Origin: Chryseobacterium contaminans
Lineage (GTDB): Bacteria; Bacteroidota; Bacteroidia; Flavobacteriales; Weeksellaceae
Direction of reading: 5' to 3'
Length of the DNA stretch: 62,499 nt
Assembly: GCF_001684955.1 (NCBI RefSeq)
Contig: NZ_MAYF01000057.1
Location: forward strand, 1-62,499
The notes under the pieces are model-generated. The model saw only the letters and a program-made list of their open reading frames with translations. It was not told where the DNA came from and did no database searches. Made by a program: the position numbers and the translations under genes. This document shows, in pieces, positions 37,028-45,639 of the stretch; position 1 is the stretch's first letter, and every line of letters starts with the position of its first letter.

Positions 37028-38320
37028 TTATTTTAGCTTAAAATATTCTAAAACATCCCCTACATGATCTGGCTTATTGATTATCTTATTGTTAGCATCT
37101 AAAATAAAATAGGTAGGAGTTGCATGAACATTATATGTATCTACATAGCTGCTGTTCCATCCTCTCAATTCAGAGTCATTGATCCATGGAAATGCAGTAA
37201 TTTTTTTAGAATAAGAATTTTTATCTACGTCTAAAGACAAGGCTATAACCTGAATATTCTTTGTTTTTAAATCGTTATATTTTTCCAGTAACTTCGGAAG
37301 TTCAGTTTCACAATGTGAGCATGTAGATGACCAGAATACAATAACTTTTTTATCAGCCTTCACATCATGAATTGATTTCGCAGTGGTATTTGAAACTGAC
37401 TGGAACTTATAATTTGGGAATACAGCCCCCATTTCTACATTGGCATTCGATTTTAATGTAGACGCCAATCTATCATTAATGGTACATTTTAGATTTTTAG
37501 CCAGGCCAAGATATTTGGTTTTAAAATCATCCATCTGGTAAACGTCAAAGATATCGATAAGTTCAGATAATACAGTCTGCCCTCTTGGTGTCTCCACTTT
37601 TAAGCGGTCTAAAAGTTTATCTACAGAGCCTGTAACATTGGTATTACCACCGGAGTTCAAATAAGCCACTAATACAGGTCTTAATAGCGATGAACTTTCA
37701 AGCATATCATTAGACTTATCCAGGAAGTTAATAATTTCGTCCTGATCCGCTTTTTTAGCACCATCTGCCGGATTTCCCAGAAATTTACTATAGTTGGTAT
37801 TATAATAAGCAATAAACGGGTGTTTAGCAGCATCAATGGAAGTGGATGTACCCGAAAGCCTTTCTATTTCTGTTTTCAAAGCTTTTCCAAAGTCTGTATT
37901 ATCTTTATAATATTCTTTGATCTGAGTTAAAGCAGGAAGAATAAGTTCTTTCTTCTGTGAACCTTCCTGTTGTCTGCTCATTAGCTCATTAGCTTCATCC
38001 AGATAAGCAACATCCTTCACTTTATTATTCTGAATATCAAGCTTGATACTTACATTTTTGTTTTCAGAAATAAAGCTTACAGTATTATTAGTATTAGGGA
38101 AATAGATTTTCATCATTCCCATATAATTATTTGGATATTTAAATGTCCATGTATTATTCTTACTTTGTTCTTTGGTAACAACAATATCTTTTGAACCGTT
38201 TAATGTATATAGTATGGCATCTTGATCTTTAAAGTCTGCAGGTGTCTGAACTGTAACTGTAAACTGGGCCTGCAATGTAAATGCAGCTAAAACTGCAGAT
38301 AGTGTATAAATCTTTTTCAT
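37028..38320 (-). CDS. Secreted TlpA-like thioredoxin-domain protein
   Basis: A 430-residue protein with signal peptide (MKKIYTLSAVLAAFTLQAQ). The N-terminal ~280 residues are a beta-rich then helical region of the kind that precedes TlpA-like domains in Bacteroidota. The C-terminal ~130 residues are a thioredoxin fold with WSSTCSHCE and a cis-Pro loop (VHATPTYFI). A periplasmic disulfide reductase role is likely; the substrate is unknown. It is separated from the upstream small gene by a terminator, so it has its own promoter. Confidence 0.88.
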   Translation of the reverse strand: MKKIYTLSAVLAAFTLQAQFTVTVQTPADFKDQDAILYTLNGSKDIVVTKEQSKNNTWTFKYPNNYMGMMKIYFPNTNNTVSFISENKNVSIKLDIQNNKVKDVAYLDEANELMSRQQEGSQKKELILPALTQIKEYYKDNTDFGKALKTEIERLSGTSTSIDAAKHPFIAYYNTNYSKFLGNPADGAKKADQDEIINFLDKSNDMLESSSLLRPVLVAYLNSGGNTNVTGSVDKLLDRLKVETPRGQTVLSELIDIFDVYQMDDFKTKYLGLAKNLKCTINDRLASTLKSNANVEMGAVFPNYKFQSVSNTTAKSIHDVKADKKVIVFWSSTCSHCETELPKLLEKYNDLKTKNIQVIALSLDVDKNSYSKKITAFPWINDSELRGWNSSYVDTYNVHATPTYFILDANNKIINKPDHVGDVLEYFKLK

Positions 38321-38335
38321 AGAGTAAAAATAAAA

Positions 38336-38361
38336 AAACTCTCTGACTAATCAGAGAGTTT
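38336..38361 (-). terminator. Terminator after the small secreted protein gene
   Basis: AAACTCTCTGA-N4-TCAGAGAGTTT, perfect 11-bp stem followed leftward by a T-run, between the genes at 38382 and 38320. Confidence 0.85.
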
Positions 38362-38381
38362 ACTATTATTTTAATAAAATT

Positions 38382-38618
38382 TTATGCTTTTATACTTTTA
38401 TACTTTTTTGTGTAGAATGCAATAAATACAATAGCTACAACAGCAAGCAAATATACGTACATATCAATGGGCGATGTTGGTGCTCCTGGACCACCACCTC
38501 CAGTACCTGCTTTTGATACTGCATCTGGCGCCGGGGGAATTGCATTATTTTCTTCTGCGTAAGCAAATGATACCACAAAAAGCAAAAGAGCGGATACTAG
38601 TTTATTTATAGTTTTCAT
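38382..38618 (-). CDS. Small secreted protein with PID-CTERM-like C-terminal sorting segment
   Basis: A 78-residue protein: signal peptide (cleavage near AYA), a short Pro/Gly-rich linker (TGGGGPGAPTSPID), one membrane helix (MYVYLLAVVAIVFIAFYTKK) and a basic tail. The PID motif just before the helix and the Lys-rich end match what I remember as the PID-CTERM sorting tail of Bacteroidota. No exosortase gene is in the window. It starts 5 nt after the stop of the T9SS protein gene, so both share a transcript. Confidence 0.7.
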   Translation of the reverse strand: MKTINKLVSALLLFVVSFAYAEENNAIPPAPDAVSKAGTGGGGPGAPTSPIDMYVYLLAVVAIVFIAFYTKKYKSIKA

Positions 38619-38623
38619 ATTAT

Positions 38624-40588
38624 TTATTTTAAGATTTTGGTGTTAACTACTACTCCTTTATCAGAAACCACTTTTACAACATAAGAGCTCTTCACTGAAC
38701 CATCAAGTTCAATAACGAAATCTTTAGATGCATCCACTGCTTTCTTAGAGATGATAAGTTTACCACTCATATCATAAACTTCAATATCTGCTTTTTTCCA
38801 GTTTTTATCAAATCTAACAATATAGTTGCTAACTGCCGGGTTATATACAACCATTGTTCTGGAAAGTGTTATAGGCTTATCTTCTTTCGTTGCTAACGAA
38901 CCTTTATCAGGTGCTCCATAATATAAGCTATAAGACTTAGAACTTACAGGAATAATAGCCCCCTGCTTTACTTCTTCTACATTGCCGTTAGCTGACTTGT
39001 AATAAAACCCTGTTCCTGAAGATAAAGTGTGAACTCCAGCAGGAATCATTGCTGCATTTTCTCTCACCTCAAATTTGTAAGAAACAATTTGCTGATTATG
39101 ATTAGGCTCATTATAGTCAAAGCTATGCAATACAATCTCTTTACCTAAGAAGTCATTTTCATTAGCTTCATTAATATATAATGAATATTGTGCGTTATAA
39201 TTAGGATCAATACCACCTGTCGGCTTTTCTTCATAGGTTACAAACATATTGTCAGAAGCAGCAGCCTGTCCTGTAGTAGCAGCAGATGCTTGATGCCCTG
39301 TTAAAGCATTTGCAGAAACAACATAATAAGTTCTACCCATTTCTTTACCATTAGCATCTAAACCAATTACTCCTAATTGCTTTAAGGTTCCGTTACTGTT
39401 CTTAAAAGCTTTCTTCGCAGTAACGCTATAATCAGTACCATCTACTCTGGCTGTATTACTAAATCTTCTAAGTGTATTGAAGTTTAAGGTTTGAGGAGTA
39501 TTATCTCTTAATTTAATAATGAAAACACCCATTGGTTTCACCATAACATTATTGATGTCTCCTTGTGGTCTACCATTACTATCATAAGTCATAACCAGAG
39601 GATTAGTAAATGTACTTCCCGCTCCGTCTACATACTGCACGTCACCTGGTGAATATTGAACACCCCAGATATTGGTGATGTTATTTCCATCTGTAACTGT
39701 ACCTGGTTCAACATATCCGATTTTTGATAAATCTAAGTTTGTTAAGAAAGGGTTACCAAATTCATAGATATTCTTACCATATGTACCTGCCCAAGAACTG
39801 GTTGTAGATTCAAACTGATCAAATAAGTAAGTATGATATTCCTCACCATAAGAGTTCTGGTTAGTACCATTTGGTCCGAAAGTAACACCATTACCAGCAT
39901 TAACTAAATTAACGATTGGCTGATTGGTAAATGCTTTACCTGAAAGATTATAAACACCATTATTAGCAGCAGGCGGATTACTAAGATCAAGGTTATTGTT
40001 ATTAGACCCTAACATATAGTACCCGAAAGCCTGTGTAGCCATGCTCCAAGGCGCTTGTGTCTCACTTACAACAGTAGAGTTGTTCCACTTTAAAATTTCA
40101 TTCTTGGAATATCTGGTTGAGTTGAAAGATTTATTAAGCTCCGAAGAAAGGCTACCTAATAATTTGTCATAGAAAGGTAAAGCAATCTGTTGGTAAAAAT
40201 TACCAGTACCATGCTTATCAGTTCTATATTCTTTGTTTACAACACCAGTAACATTGGATTGGGATAATCCATCGATGTACAACTGTCCATACGTAGATGT
40301 AGCGTAGCTGTTAGGTGTATTCAGTCTTAAAATGATATTTCCACCATCGGTTTTATCTGCACCGGCAGCATCAATCGTTTTAAAAGCGTCTGCGCCTGAT
40401 CCTACGATCATTACATTTCCACGTACGTCCAAAAGACCCGTGCCTTTTGTCTGTACACCTCCACCACTATAAACTAGGGTGCCTTCGCTCACATACATAT
40501 TAGCATTAGTGTCAACATGACATAGTATCTGCGCCTGAACAGAGTAACTAATTGCTAAAAGACCTATAGCAAATAAACTTTTTCTCAT
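38624..40588 (-). CDS. Large secreted protein with T9SS type A sorting domain
   Basis: A 654-residue protein with signal peptide (MRKSLFAIGLLAISYSVQAQ) and a C-terminal T9SS sorting domain: the end VYNPAVSNYIVRFDK...IEVYDMSGKLIISKK...YVVKVVSDKGVVVNTKILK shows the conserved pattern. The middle is beta-rich with many Asn, Gly and Thr and no enzyme motif I recognise. It would be exported through SprA and attached or released at the cell surface. It is followed by the small PID-type protein. Confidence 0.85.
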   Translation of the reverse strand: MRKSLFAIGLLAISYSVQAQILCHVDTNANMYVSEGTLVYSGGGVQTKGTGLLDVRGNVMIVGSGADAFKTIDAAGADKTDGGNIILRLNTPNSYATSTYGQLYIDGLSQSNVTGVVNKEYRTDKHGTGNFYQQIALPFYDKLLGSLSSELNKSFNSTRYSKNEILKWNNSTVVSETQAPWSMATQAFGYYMLGSNNNNLDLSNPPAANNGVYNLSGKAFTNQPIVNLVNAGNGVTFGPNGTNQNSYGEEYHTYLFDQFESTTSSWAGTYGKNIYEFGNPFLTNLDLSKIGYVEPGTVTDGNNITNIWGVQYSPGDVQYVDGAGSTFTNPLVMTYDSNGRPQGDINNVMVKPMGVFIIKLRDNTPQTLNFNTLRRFSNTARVDGTDYSVTAKKAFKNSNGTLKQLGVIGLDANGKEMGRTYYVVSANALTGHQASAATTGQAAASDNMFVTYEEKPTGGIDPNYNAQYSLYINEANENDFLGKEIVLHSFDYNEPNHNQQIVSYKFEVRENAAMIPAGVHTLSSGTGFYYKSANGNVEEVKQGAIIPVSSKSYSLYYGAPDKGSLATKEDKPITLSRTMVVYNPAVSNYIVRFDKNWKKADIEVYDMSGKLIISKKAVDASKDFVIELDGSVKSSYVVKVVSDKGVVVNTKILK

Positions 40589-40662
40589 TGTATAAATTAT
40601 TTGTGTGTTAATACAATCTTCACCCGCAAAGGTATTATTTTTTTCTTTAAAAAAAAAACTTT

Positions 40663-41850
40663 TTATCTATTAATCAAAATATTATCTTCTGTTAATACAA
40701 TCTCTTTTTCCTCTCCGATTGAAAACATATAATCTTCAAGAACCTTTTCAGTGGTACCTCTGAGACCTCTTGCCCCAAGTCCTTTTTCAATGGTTTCTTC
40801 AACAATTTTTTCAATTGCCCCGTCGGTAATTACCAAATTCGTGCCATCCATTTTGAAAAGTTCTACAAACTGGTTCACGATTGAATTTTTAGGTTCTTTC
40901 ATAATTCTTACCAGGGTTTCTTTTGTAAGTTTATCAAGGTAAGTGATGATCGGAAATCTTCCTAAAAGTTCGGGAATTAATCCAAAAGAACGCAAATCGA
41001 TCGCATTAATATTTGTTAATATATACTCATCTTCATCAGTTTTATTGATCTTTTCTGAGCTGAAACCAATAGCCTGCTTATTCATTCTTCTTTCAATGAT
41101 CTCCTTAATTCCGTCAAAAGCTCCTCCGGCAATAAACAGGATATTCTGTGTATTCACCTGAATGTACTTTTGGTCTGGATGCTTTCTTCCACCCTGTGGC
41201 GGTACGTTTACGATACTTCCTTCCAACAGTTTCAGTAATCCCTGCTGTACTCCTTCTCCGGAAACATCTCTTGTAATACTTGGGTTGTCTGATTTTCTTG
41301 CAATCTTATCAATCTCATCAATAAAGACAATTCCTTTTTCTGCTTTTTCAACATCGTAATCGGCTACCATCAATAATCTTGAAAGAATACTTTCAACATC
41401 TTCCCCTACGTATCCTGCTTCTGTTAAAATAGTTGCGTCCACAATACAGAAAGGAACATTAAGTTCTCTGGCAATGGTTTTAGCCAATAGCGTTTTCCCT
41501 GTTCCAGTCTCTCCAATCATGATGATATTGGATTTTTCAAGCTCTACTTCTCTGTTTTCATCCTGAGCATGAAGCAATCTCTTATAATGGTTATACACTG
41601 CAATGGAAAGCTGCTTTTTGGCCTGATCCTGCCCGATCACATACTGATCCAGAAATTCTTTGATCTCTTTTGGCTTTTTAAGATCTTCCATATTGTCTGC
41701 AGGTGAATACCCTGATTTGGAAGCACTGTCTTTCACAATAGTGTGTGCCTGCTCTATACAATTTTCACAAATAAAACCGTTCTGCCCAGAAATCAACATT
41801 TGTACTTCATTTCTTTTTCTTCCGCAGAAAGAACATTGGTTTGGATTCAT
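40663..41850 (-). CDS. clpX: ATP-dependent Clp protease ATP-binding subunit ClpX
   Basis: A 395-residue AAA+ unfoldase that feeds ClpP. The N-terminal C4 zinc finger is Cys6, Cys9, Cys28 and Cys31. Walker A is [13 protein letters not shown], Walker [13 protein letters not shown], and the sensor-2 region [17 protein letters not shown]. clpP is not in this window. The start at 41850 gives the expected [11 protein letters not shown] end. Confidence 0.96.
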   Translation of the reverse strand: MNPNQCSFCGRKRNEVQMLISGQNGFICENCIEQAHTIVKDSASKSGYSPADNMEDLKKPKEIKEFLDQYVIGQDQAKKQLSIAVYNHYKRLLHAQDENREVELEKSNIIMIGETGTGKTLLAKTIARELNVPFCIVDATILTEAGYVGEDVESILSRLLMVADYDVEKAEKGIVFIDEIDKIARKSDNPSITRDVSGEGVQQGLLKLLEGSIVNVPPQGGRKHPDQKYIQVNTQNILFIAGGAFDGIKEIIERRMNKQAIGFSSEKINKTDEDEYILTNINAIDLRSFGLIPELLGRFPIITYLDKLTKETLVRIMKEPKNSIVNQFVELFKMDGTNLVITDGAIEKIVEETIEKGLGARGLRGTTEKVLEDYMFSIGEEKEIVLTEDNILINR

Positions 41851-41879
41851 ATTATATAATATATATGTATATGTTAAAG

Positions 41880-41911
41880 AAAATCGTAAAAAATTACTTT
41901 TTTACGATTTT
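41880..41911 (-). terminator. Terminator of the HIT gene
   Basis: AAAATCGTAAAA...TTTTACGATTTT hairpin 8 nt after the leftward HIT stop, with a short T-rich tail. Confidence 0.75.
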
Positions 41912-41918
41912 CTGTGTT

Positions 41919-42308
41919 TTAAGAATTAATAATTGAGTTTTGAATCTCTGTATATTCTTCGTTCGTTAATTTTAGTCTTTCATTTCTGAAGTTCATGTCT
42001 TCCATCTTGTTTAAAGGAATAAGATGAATATGAGCATGCGGAACTTCAAGCCCTACAACCGCTACTCCTACTCTTACACATGGAATTGCAGTTTTGATCT
42101 TCTTGGCTACCTCTTGGGCAAATCCCCAAAGGTTTTTGTATTCTTCACTTTCAAGATCAAAAATCAAATCCACTTCTTTTTTCGGAACTACTAGAGTATG
42201 TCCTTTCACCAAAGGCATTGCGTCGAGGAATGCGATAAAGTTTTCATCCTCTGCAATTTTATAAGAGGGAATTTCGCCATTGATGATTTTTGTGAATATA
42301 GTGCTCAT
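41919..42308 (-). CDS. HIT family nucleotide-binding protein
   Basis: A 129-residue histidine-triad protein with the catalytic motif HAHIHLIPL near residue 93 and a start (STIFTKIINGEIPSYKI) typical of the HINT-like branch, which cleaves AMP-N bonds. It lies 58 nt downstream of greA in the same direction, an arrangement common in flavobacteria. Confidence 0.93.
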   Translation of the reverse strand: MSTIFTKIINGEIPSYKIAEDENFIAFLDAMPLVKGHTLVVPKKEVDLIFDLESEEYKNLWGFAQEVAKKIKTAIPCVRVGVAVVGLEVPHAHIHLIPLNKMEDMNFRNERLKLTNEEYTEIQNSIINS

Positions 42309-42366
42309 TTTTATAAAAGTTAGAGATTAAATACTGGAAGTTTAGAAATGAAAAGAGTGTATCAGA

Positions 42367-42837
42367 CTATAGCGAAATGTCTAATACTTCAAAAGAAAGT
42401 TTGTTTCCGTTCGGTAAAGTAATTTCAGCGGTTTCACCTTTAGCTTTACCAAGCAATCCTTTAGCAATTGGAGTGTTTACAGAAATCTTTCCTGTTTTAA
42501 GGTCGCTTTCATTATCCGGTACCAATGTAAATACCTGCTCCTGTTGAGTTGCATTATTCTTAAGCTTCACTGTAGTTAAGATAGAAACTTTTGAAGTATC
42601 TAATTGGCTTTCATCTATAATTTTAGAAGTTGAGATAACATCTTTCAGCTTGGAAATTCTCATTTCAAGCATACCCTGAGCCTCTTTAGCCGCATCATAT
42701 TCTGCATTTTCAGACAAATCTCCTTTGTCTCTAGCTTCTGCGATCTGCTGAGTAATTTTTGGTCTTTCCACAGTTTCCAACTGTTCCAGCTCAGCTTTCA
42801 TTTTCTCAAGGCCCTCCTTTGTTACATAGCTTGCCAT
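42367..42837 (-). CDS. greA: Transcription elongation factor GreA
   Basis: A 156-residue factor that stimulates transcript cleavage in backtracked RNA polymerase. The N-terminal coiled coil (about 10-75) carries the tip sequence DKGDLSENAEYDAAKEAQ with its acidic residues. The C-terminal FKBP-like domain contains TPIAKGLLGKAKGE. The ATG at 42837 (MASYVTKEGL) is chosen over 42846. A promoter region shared with the rightward lipoprotein gene lies upstream. Confidence 0.95.
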   Translation of the reverse strand: MASYVTKEGLEKMKAELEQLETVERPKITQQIAEARDKGDLSENAEYDAAKEAQGMLEMRISKLKDVISTSKIIDESQLDTSKVSILTTVKLKNNATQQEQVFTLVPDNESDLKTGKISVNTPIAKGLLGKAKGETAEITLPNGNKLSFEVLDISL

Positions 42838-42947
42838 AATTTTCAAAATTTAGTTTTAGTATAAAAAAATAATCCGACATTTGCCGGACAATGTTTTACG
42901 TGTTATAATCGTTTAATTTTTACAAATATATAAAAATTTAATTTGAA

Positions 42948-43406
42948 ATGAAAAAAACTTTTTCGATATTATCTATTTTCATTTTATTGATTTTCAGCAA
43001 TTTATCTATAAACTCATGCGGAAGCAGAGAAGATACGGTGAACTGCTTTCCTAACGTCCCTATCAATGTTTCTTTAAATTTAAACCTTCCTGCATATAAT
43101 GCCTTAAACTATGATGACGGCTGGATATATGTTAATGAACAACAGTCCGGAACCAGAGGCTTAATCATTGTTCGTGTTGGAAATGCATTTAAGGTTTATG
43201 ACCGGAATGCTCCTCATTTATGCCCGGATAATGAAACAACCCTTGAAGTAAAAGACAATATTGCCATTGTATGTCCGAAGGATGGCACAAAATGGATGTT
43301 AAGAACCGGCCAGCCATTGGATGGAGCAAAAACATCCCTTCCGCCTAAGACTTATACCTCTTATAATTATGATCCGGGAAGCAAAATTTTAAATATTTAC
43401 TATTAA
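42948..43406 (+). CDS. Lipoprotein with degenerate Rieske-like domain
   Basis: A 152-residue protein with a lipoprotein signal (LSINSCG; acceptor Cys24). The mature part resembles the Rieske [2Fe-2S] fold of Bacteroidota lipoproteins (GLIIVRVGNAFKVYDR...). The ligand boxes are altered: APHLCP where CPHLGC is expected and CPKDGTKW where CPxHG is expected, so half of the canonical ligands are missing. It likely does not bind a normal cluster. It lies 9 nt upstream of dtd. Confidence 0.75.
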   Translation: MKKTFSILSIFILLIFSNLSINSCGSREDTVNCFPNVPINVSLNLNLPAYNALNYDDGWIYVNEQQSGTRGLIIVRVGNAFKVYDRNAPHLCPDNETTLEVKDNIAIVCPKDGTKWMLRTGQPLDGAKTSLPPKTYTSYNYDPGSKILNIYY

Positions 43407-43415
43407 AATAAAAAG

Positions 43416-43865
43416 ATGAAGATCGTTATACAAAGAGTCTCTGAAGCCAGTGTAAAAGTAGATGGGAAAACAGTAGGTGAAATAGGAAAAGGATTAATGC
43501 TGCTGGTAGGCATTGATGAGAATGATGAAAAGACAGATGCAGATTGGTTGGTTCAGAAAATACTTAACCTAAGAATCTTTGGAGATGAGGATGATAAGCT
43601 CAATCTTTCTGTAAAGGACATTTCCGGAGAAATCCTATGCATCAGTCAATTTACATTGATTGCAGATTATAAAAAAGGAAACCGTCCTTCTTTCATTAAA
43701 GCAGCCAAACCCGATAAAGCCGTTCCGTTATTTGATTATTTTAAAGAAGAAATATCAAAATCCGGGTTGAAAACTGAAAGCGGTATTTTCGGAGCAGATA
43801 TGAAAGTGTCATTAATTAATGATGGGCCTGTCACCATCGTTATGGACTCCATTACAAAAATCTGA
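43416..43865 (+). CDS. dtd: D-aminoacyl-tRNA deacylase
   Basis: A 149-residue enzyme that removes D-amino acids from mischarged tRNA. The family-specific SQFTLIADYKKGNRPSF box and NDGPVTIVMDS (the cis-Gly-Pro loop) are both present, with the start MKIVIQRVSEASV. It is co-directional with the Rieske-like lipoprotein gene, 9 nt apart. Confidence 0.95.
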   Translation: MKIVIQRVSEASVKVDGKTVGEIGKGLMLLVGIDENDEKTDADWLVQKILNLRIFGDEDDKLNLSVKDISGEILCISQFTLIADYKKGNRPSFIKAAKPDKAVPLFDYFKEEISKSGLKTESGIFGADMKVSLINDGPVTIVMDSITKI

Positions 43866-43940
43866 TTATTAACACACTAAAGAATTATATTTATAGGATT
43901 GGGAATCTACCTGATCGTAAGCCGTACTAATACCTAAGAA

Positions 43941-45098
43941 ATGAAAACAAAAATTATCCCCAGAACAATATTTTTTTCCTCAAGCCGTGCGTTAAAATTT
44001 TTATTTTTATTCTTCTTTAGTACAGGATTTTGTCTGGGCCAAAGCCGTGATGAACTTTTAAAGACAAAACTAGACTCTGCTTTTTCAAATATTTTTAATG
44101 CAAACGGGCCTGGAGGCAGTATATTAATACAGCAAGGTAGTAAAACGCTATATGAAAACTCATTTGGTCTTGCAGATCTTAAAACAAAGGAAAAGTTTAC
44201 AACCAAAACGGTTTCAAACCTAGGTTCTATTTCCAAGACCTTTGTTTCTTACGGCATTTTAATACTCCAAAAAATAAATAAACTTTCCGTCAATGACAAT
44301 CTGTTGAAATTTTTTCCGGATTTTAAAGTTAAAAAAATAGCGAATGCCGTTAAGCTTCATCATCTTCTTACACATACTTCAGGTCTTCCAGATCTTAGAC
44401 ATGTTGAAAAAGATAGTATTTATTATCTTACGGCAAAAGATGAAGAAAATTTCAGTCCTTTAAAACAGACTGACTCCTTAGAGTTTGAACCAGGAAGTAA
44501 ATTTAATTATTCCAATCCTGCTTATAACGGATTAGCATTGGTTATTGAAAAAGCAAGCTATATGAAATGGCAGCATTTTATTGCAGAAAATATATTCAAG
44601 CCTTCCGGAATGAATAACAGCATAATAACAGATGGTAATTTCCCTGATAAAAATGTAGCTCATGGTTATATCCTTAGAGATAAAGTATATCAGGAATATG
44701 ATTATGGTGAATATCCGACATTTGCAGCTGCTGGTAACGGAGGAGTATGGAGCTCTGTTGAGGATTTAAAAAAATACATTTCAGCAATTCAGGAGTGTAA
44801 ATTTACAAGCTGTACCATTATTAAAGAATCTGAAACAGTTTATAATCCCATAAACTGGAGTAGTGAGAAACCAGCAGATCATACCGGGACATGGTTTGTT
44901 CACAATGGTTTTTATTCAGGTATAAAAACAGAGGAACATGTCAAAGTAATAGAACATGCAGGGGATCAAGGCGGTTTTAAATCTCATTTGCTGATGATTC
45001 CTGATAAAAACATATCCATTATCTGGCTTACCAATAATAATCAATTCATTACCGGACACATTAGAAGAATACTGCTTCAATTGAAATATATTGATTAA
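43941..45098 (+). CDS. Serine hydrolase, class C beta-lactamase/PBP-like
   Basis: A 385-residue secreted protein (signal segment ending near TGFCLGQ). The nucleophile motif SxxK is SISK (GSISKTF), the second motif is Tyr in NYSNPAYNGL, and HTSGLPD follows the usual place. This is the beta-lactamase-related esterase/peptidase group; real substrates vary and antibiotic resistance should not be assumed. The C-terminal EHAGDQGGFKSHLLMIPDK replaces the KTG motif region with HAGDQGG. Confidence 0.88.
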   Translation: MKTKIIPRTIFFSSSRALKFLFLFFFSTGFCLGQSRDELLKTKLDSAFSNIFNANGPGGSILIQQGSKTLYENSFGLADLKTKEKFTTKTVSNLGSISKTFVSYGILILQKINKLSVNDNLLKFFPDFKVKKIANAVKLHHLLTHTSGLPDLRHVEKDSIYYLTAKDEENFSPLKQTDSLEFEPGSKFNYSNPAYNGLALVIEKASYMKWQHFIAENIFKPSGMNNSIITDGNFPDKNVAHGYILRDKVYQEYDYGEYPTFAAAGNGGVWSSVEDLKKYISAIQECKFTSCTIIKESETVYNPINWSSEKPADHTGTWFVHNGFYSGIKTEEHVKVIEHAGDQGGFKSHLLMIPDKNISIIWLTNNNQFITGHIRRILLQLKYID

Positions 45099-45103
45099 AA
45101 TTA

Positions 45104-45138
45104 AAAACGTCTTTCTCCTCAGCTGAAAGACGTTTTTT
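45104..45138 (+). terminator. Terminator of the serine hydrolase gene
   Basis: AAAACGTCTTTC...GAAAGACGTTTT hairpin followed by a T-run, just after the stop at 45098. It can also serve leftward transcripts. Confidence 0.85.
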
Positions 45139-45157
45139 CAATATCTTTTTAGAACAA

Positions 45158-45424
45158 TTATTTTGCAGGAACGCTGCTGAAATTAAGGGCTACTTTAATA
45201 TTCATATCTGAAGAAGTCTGATTCTTCAACTCATACACTGTTCTTACGGTAAGTCCTGAGCTTTTTACAATGCTATCCAAGAACCCTGTATCATTCAAAT
45301 CCAAACTTATACTGGATGAATTGGTAGAAATGTTAAAGCGGGATGCGATCAGCCTCTCTCCTGTTCCGCAGAATGAAACATATATTTTAATGGTTTTAAA
45401 CGCCCTTCAATTGATATCCAAAGT
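45158..45424 (-). pseudogene. Truncated copy of the lipoprotein gene at 47354-47866
   Basis: Read leftward, this encodes the same C-terminal ~85 residues as the intact gene, ending with the same NFSSVPAK and stop, with scattered changes (FCGTGERLIA versus SSGTGERLIA). Upstream of AFKTIKIY the frame meets TGA and similarity ends at about 45424, so the signal peptide and first half are missing. The copy is nearly identical at nucleotide level, so it is recent. Together with 47354-47620 it forms direct repeats around the subtilase gene. Confidence 0.88.
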
Positions 45425-45639
45425 GATGAACAAAAAGAACCTATTCAGGCTATCTAAAAACAAAAAATTCTTTTCAGCAAACTGAGAGGGATTTTTTTAT
45501 AAAAATGATTACAAACCCTTTATATCAAGACAAAAAAAGTGCAATTAAAAAATAAACTCACAAAAACGTGATTTGTTTTCATTTTATTATTATTTTTGAT
45601 ATTATTCAAACTAATTCACAACCACTTAACAAAAATAAT

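Noticed and set aside
43941..45098. Reading the serine hydrolase as an antibiotic-resistance beta-lactamase
   Set aside because: It has SxxK and YSN but the KTG region is HAGDQGG; this fits the broad esterase/peptidase relatives, so resistance cannot be claimed.
45270..45485. Plus-strand frame of 71 aa over the pseudogene
   Set aside because: Antisense to the decayed lipoprotein copy; the leftward similarity explains the sequence.
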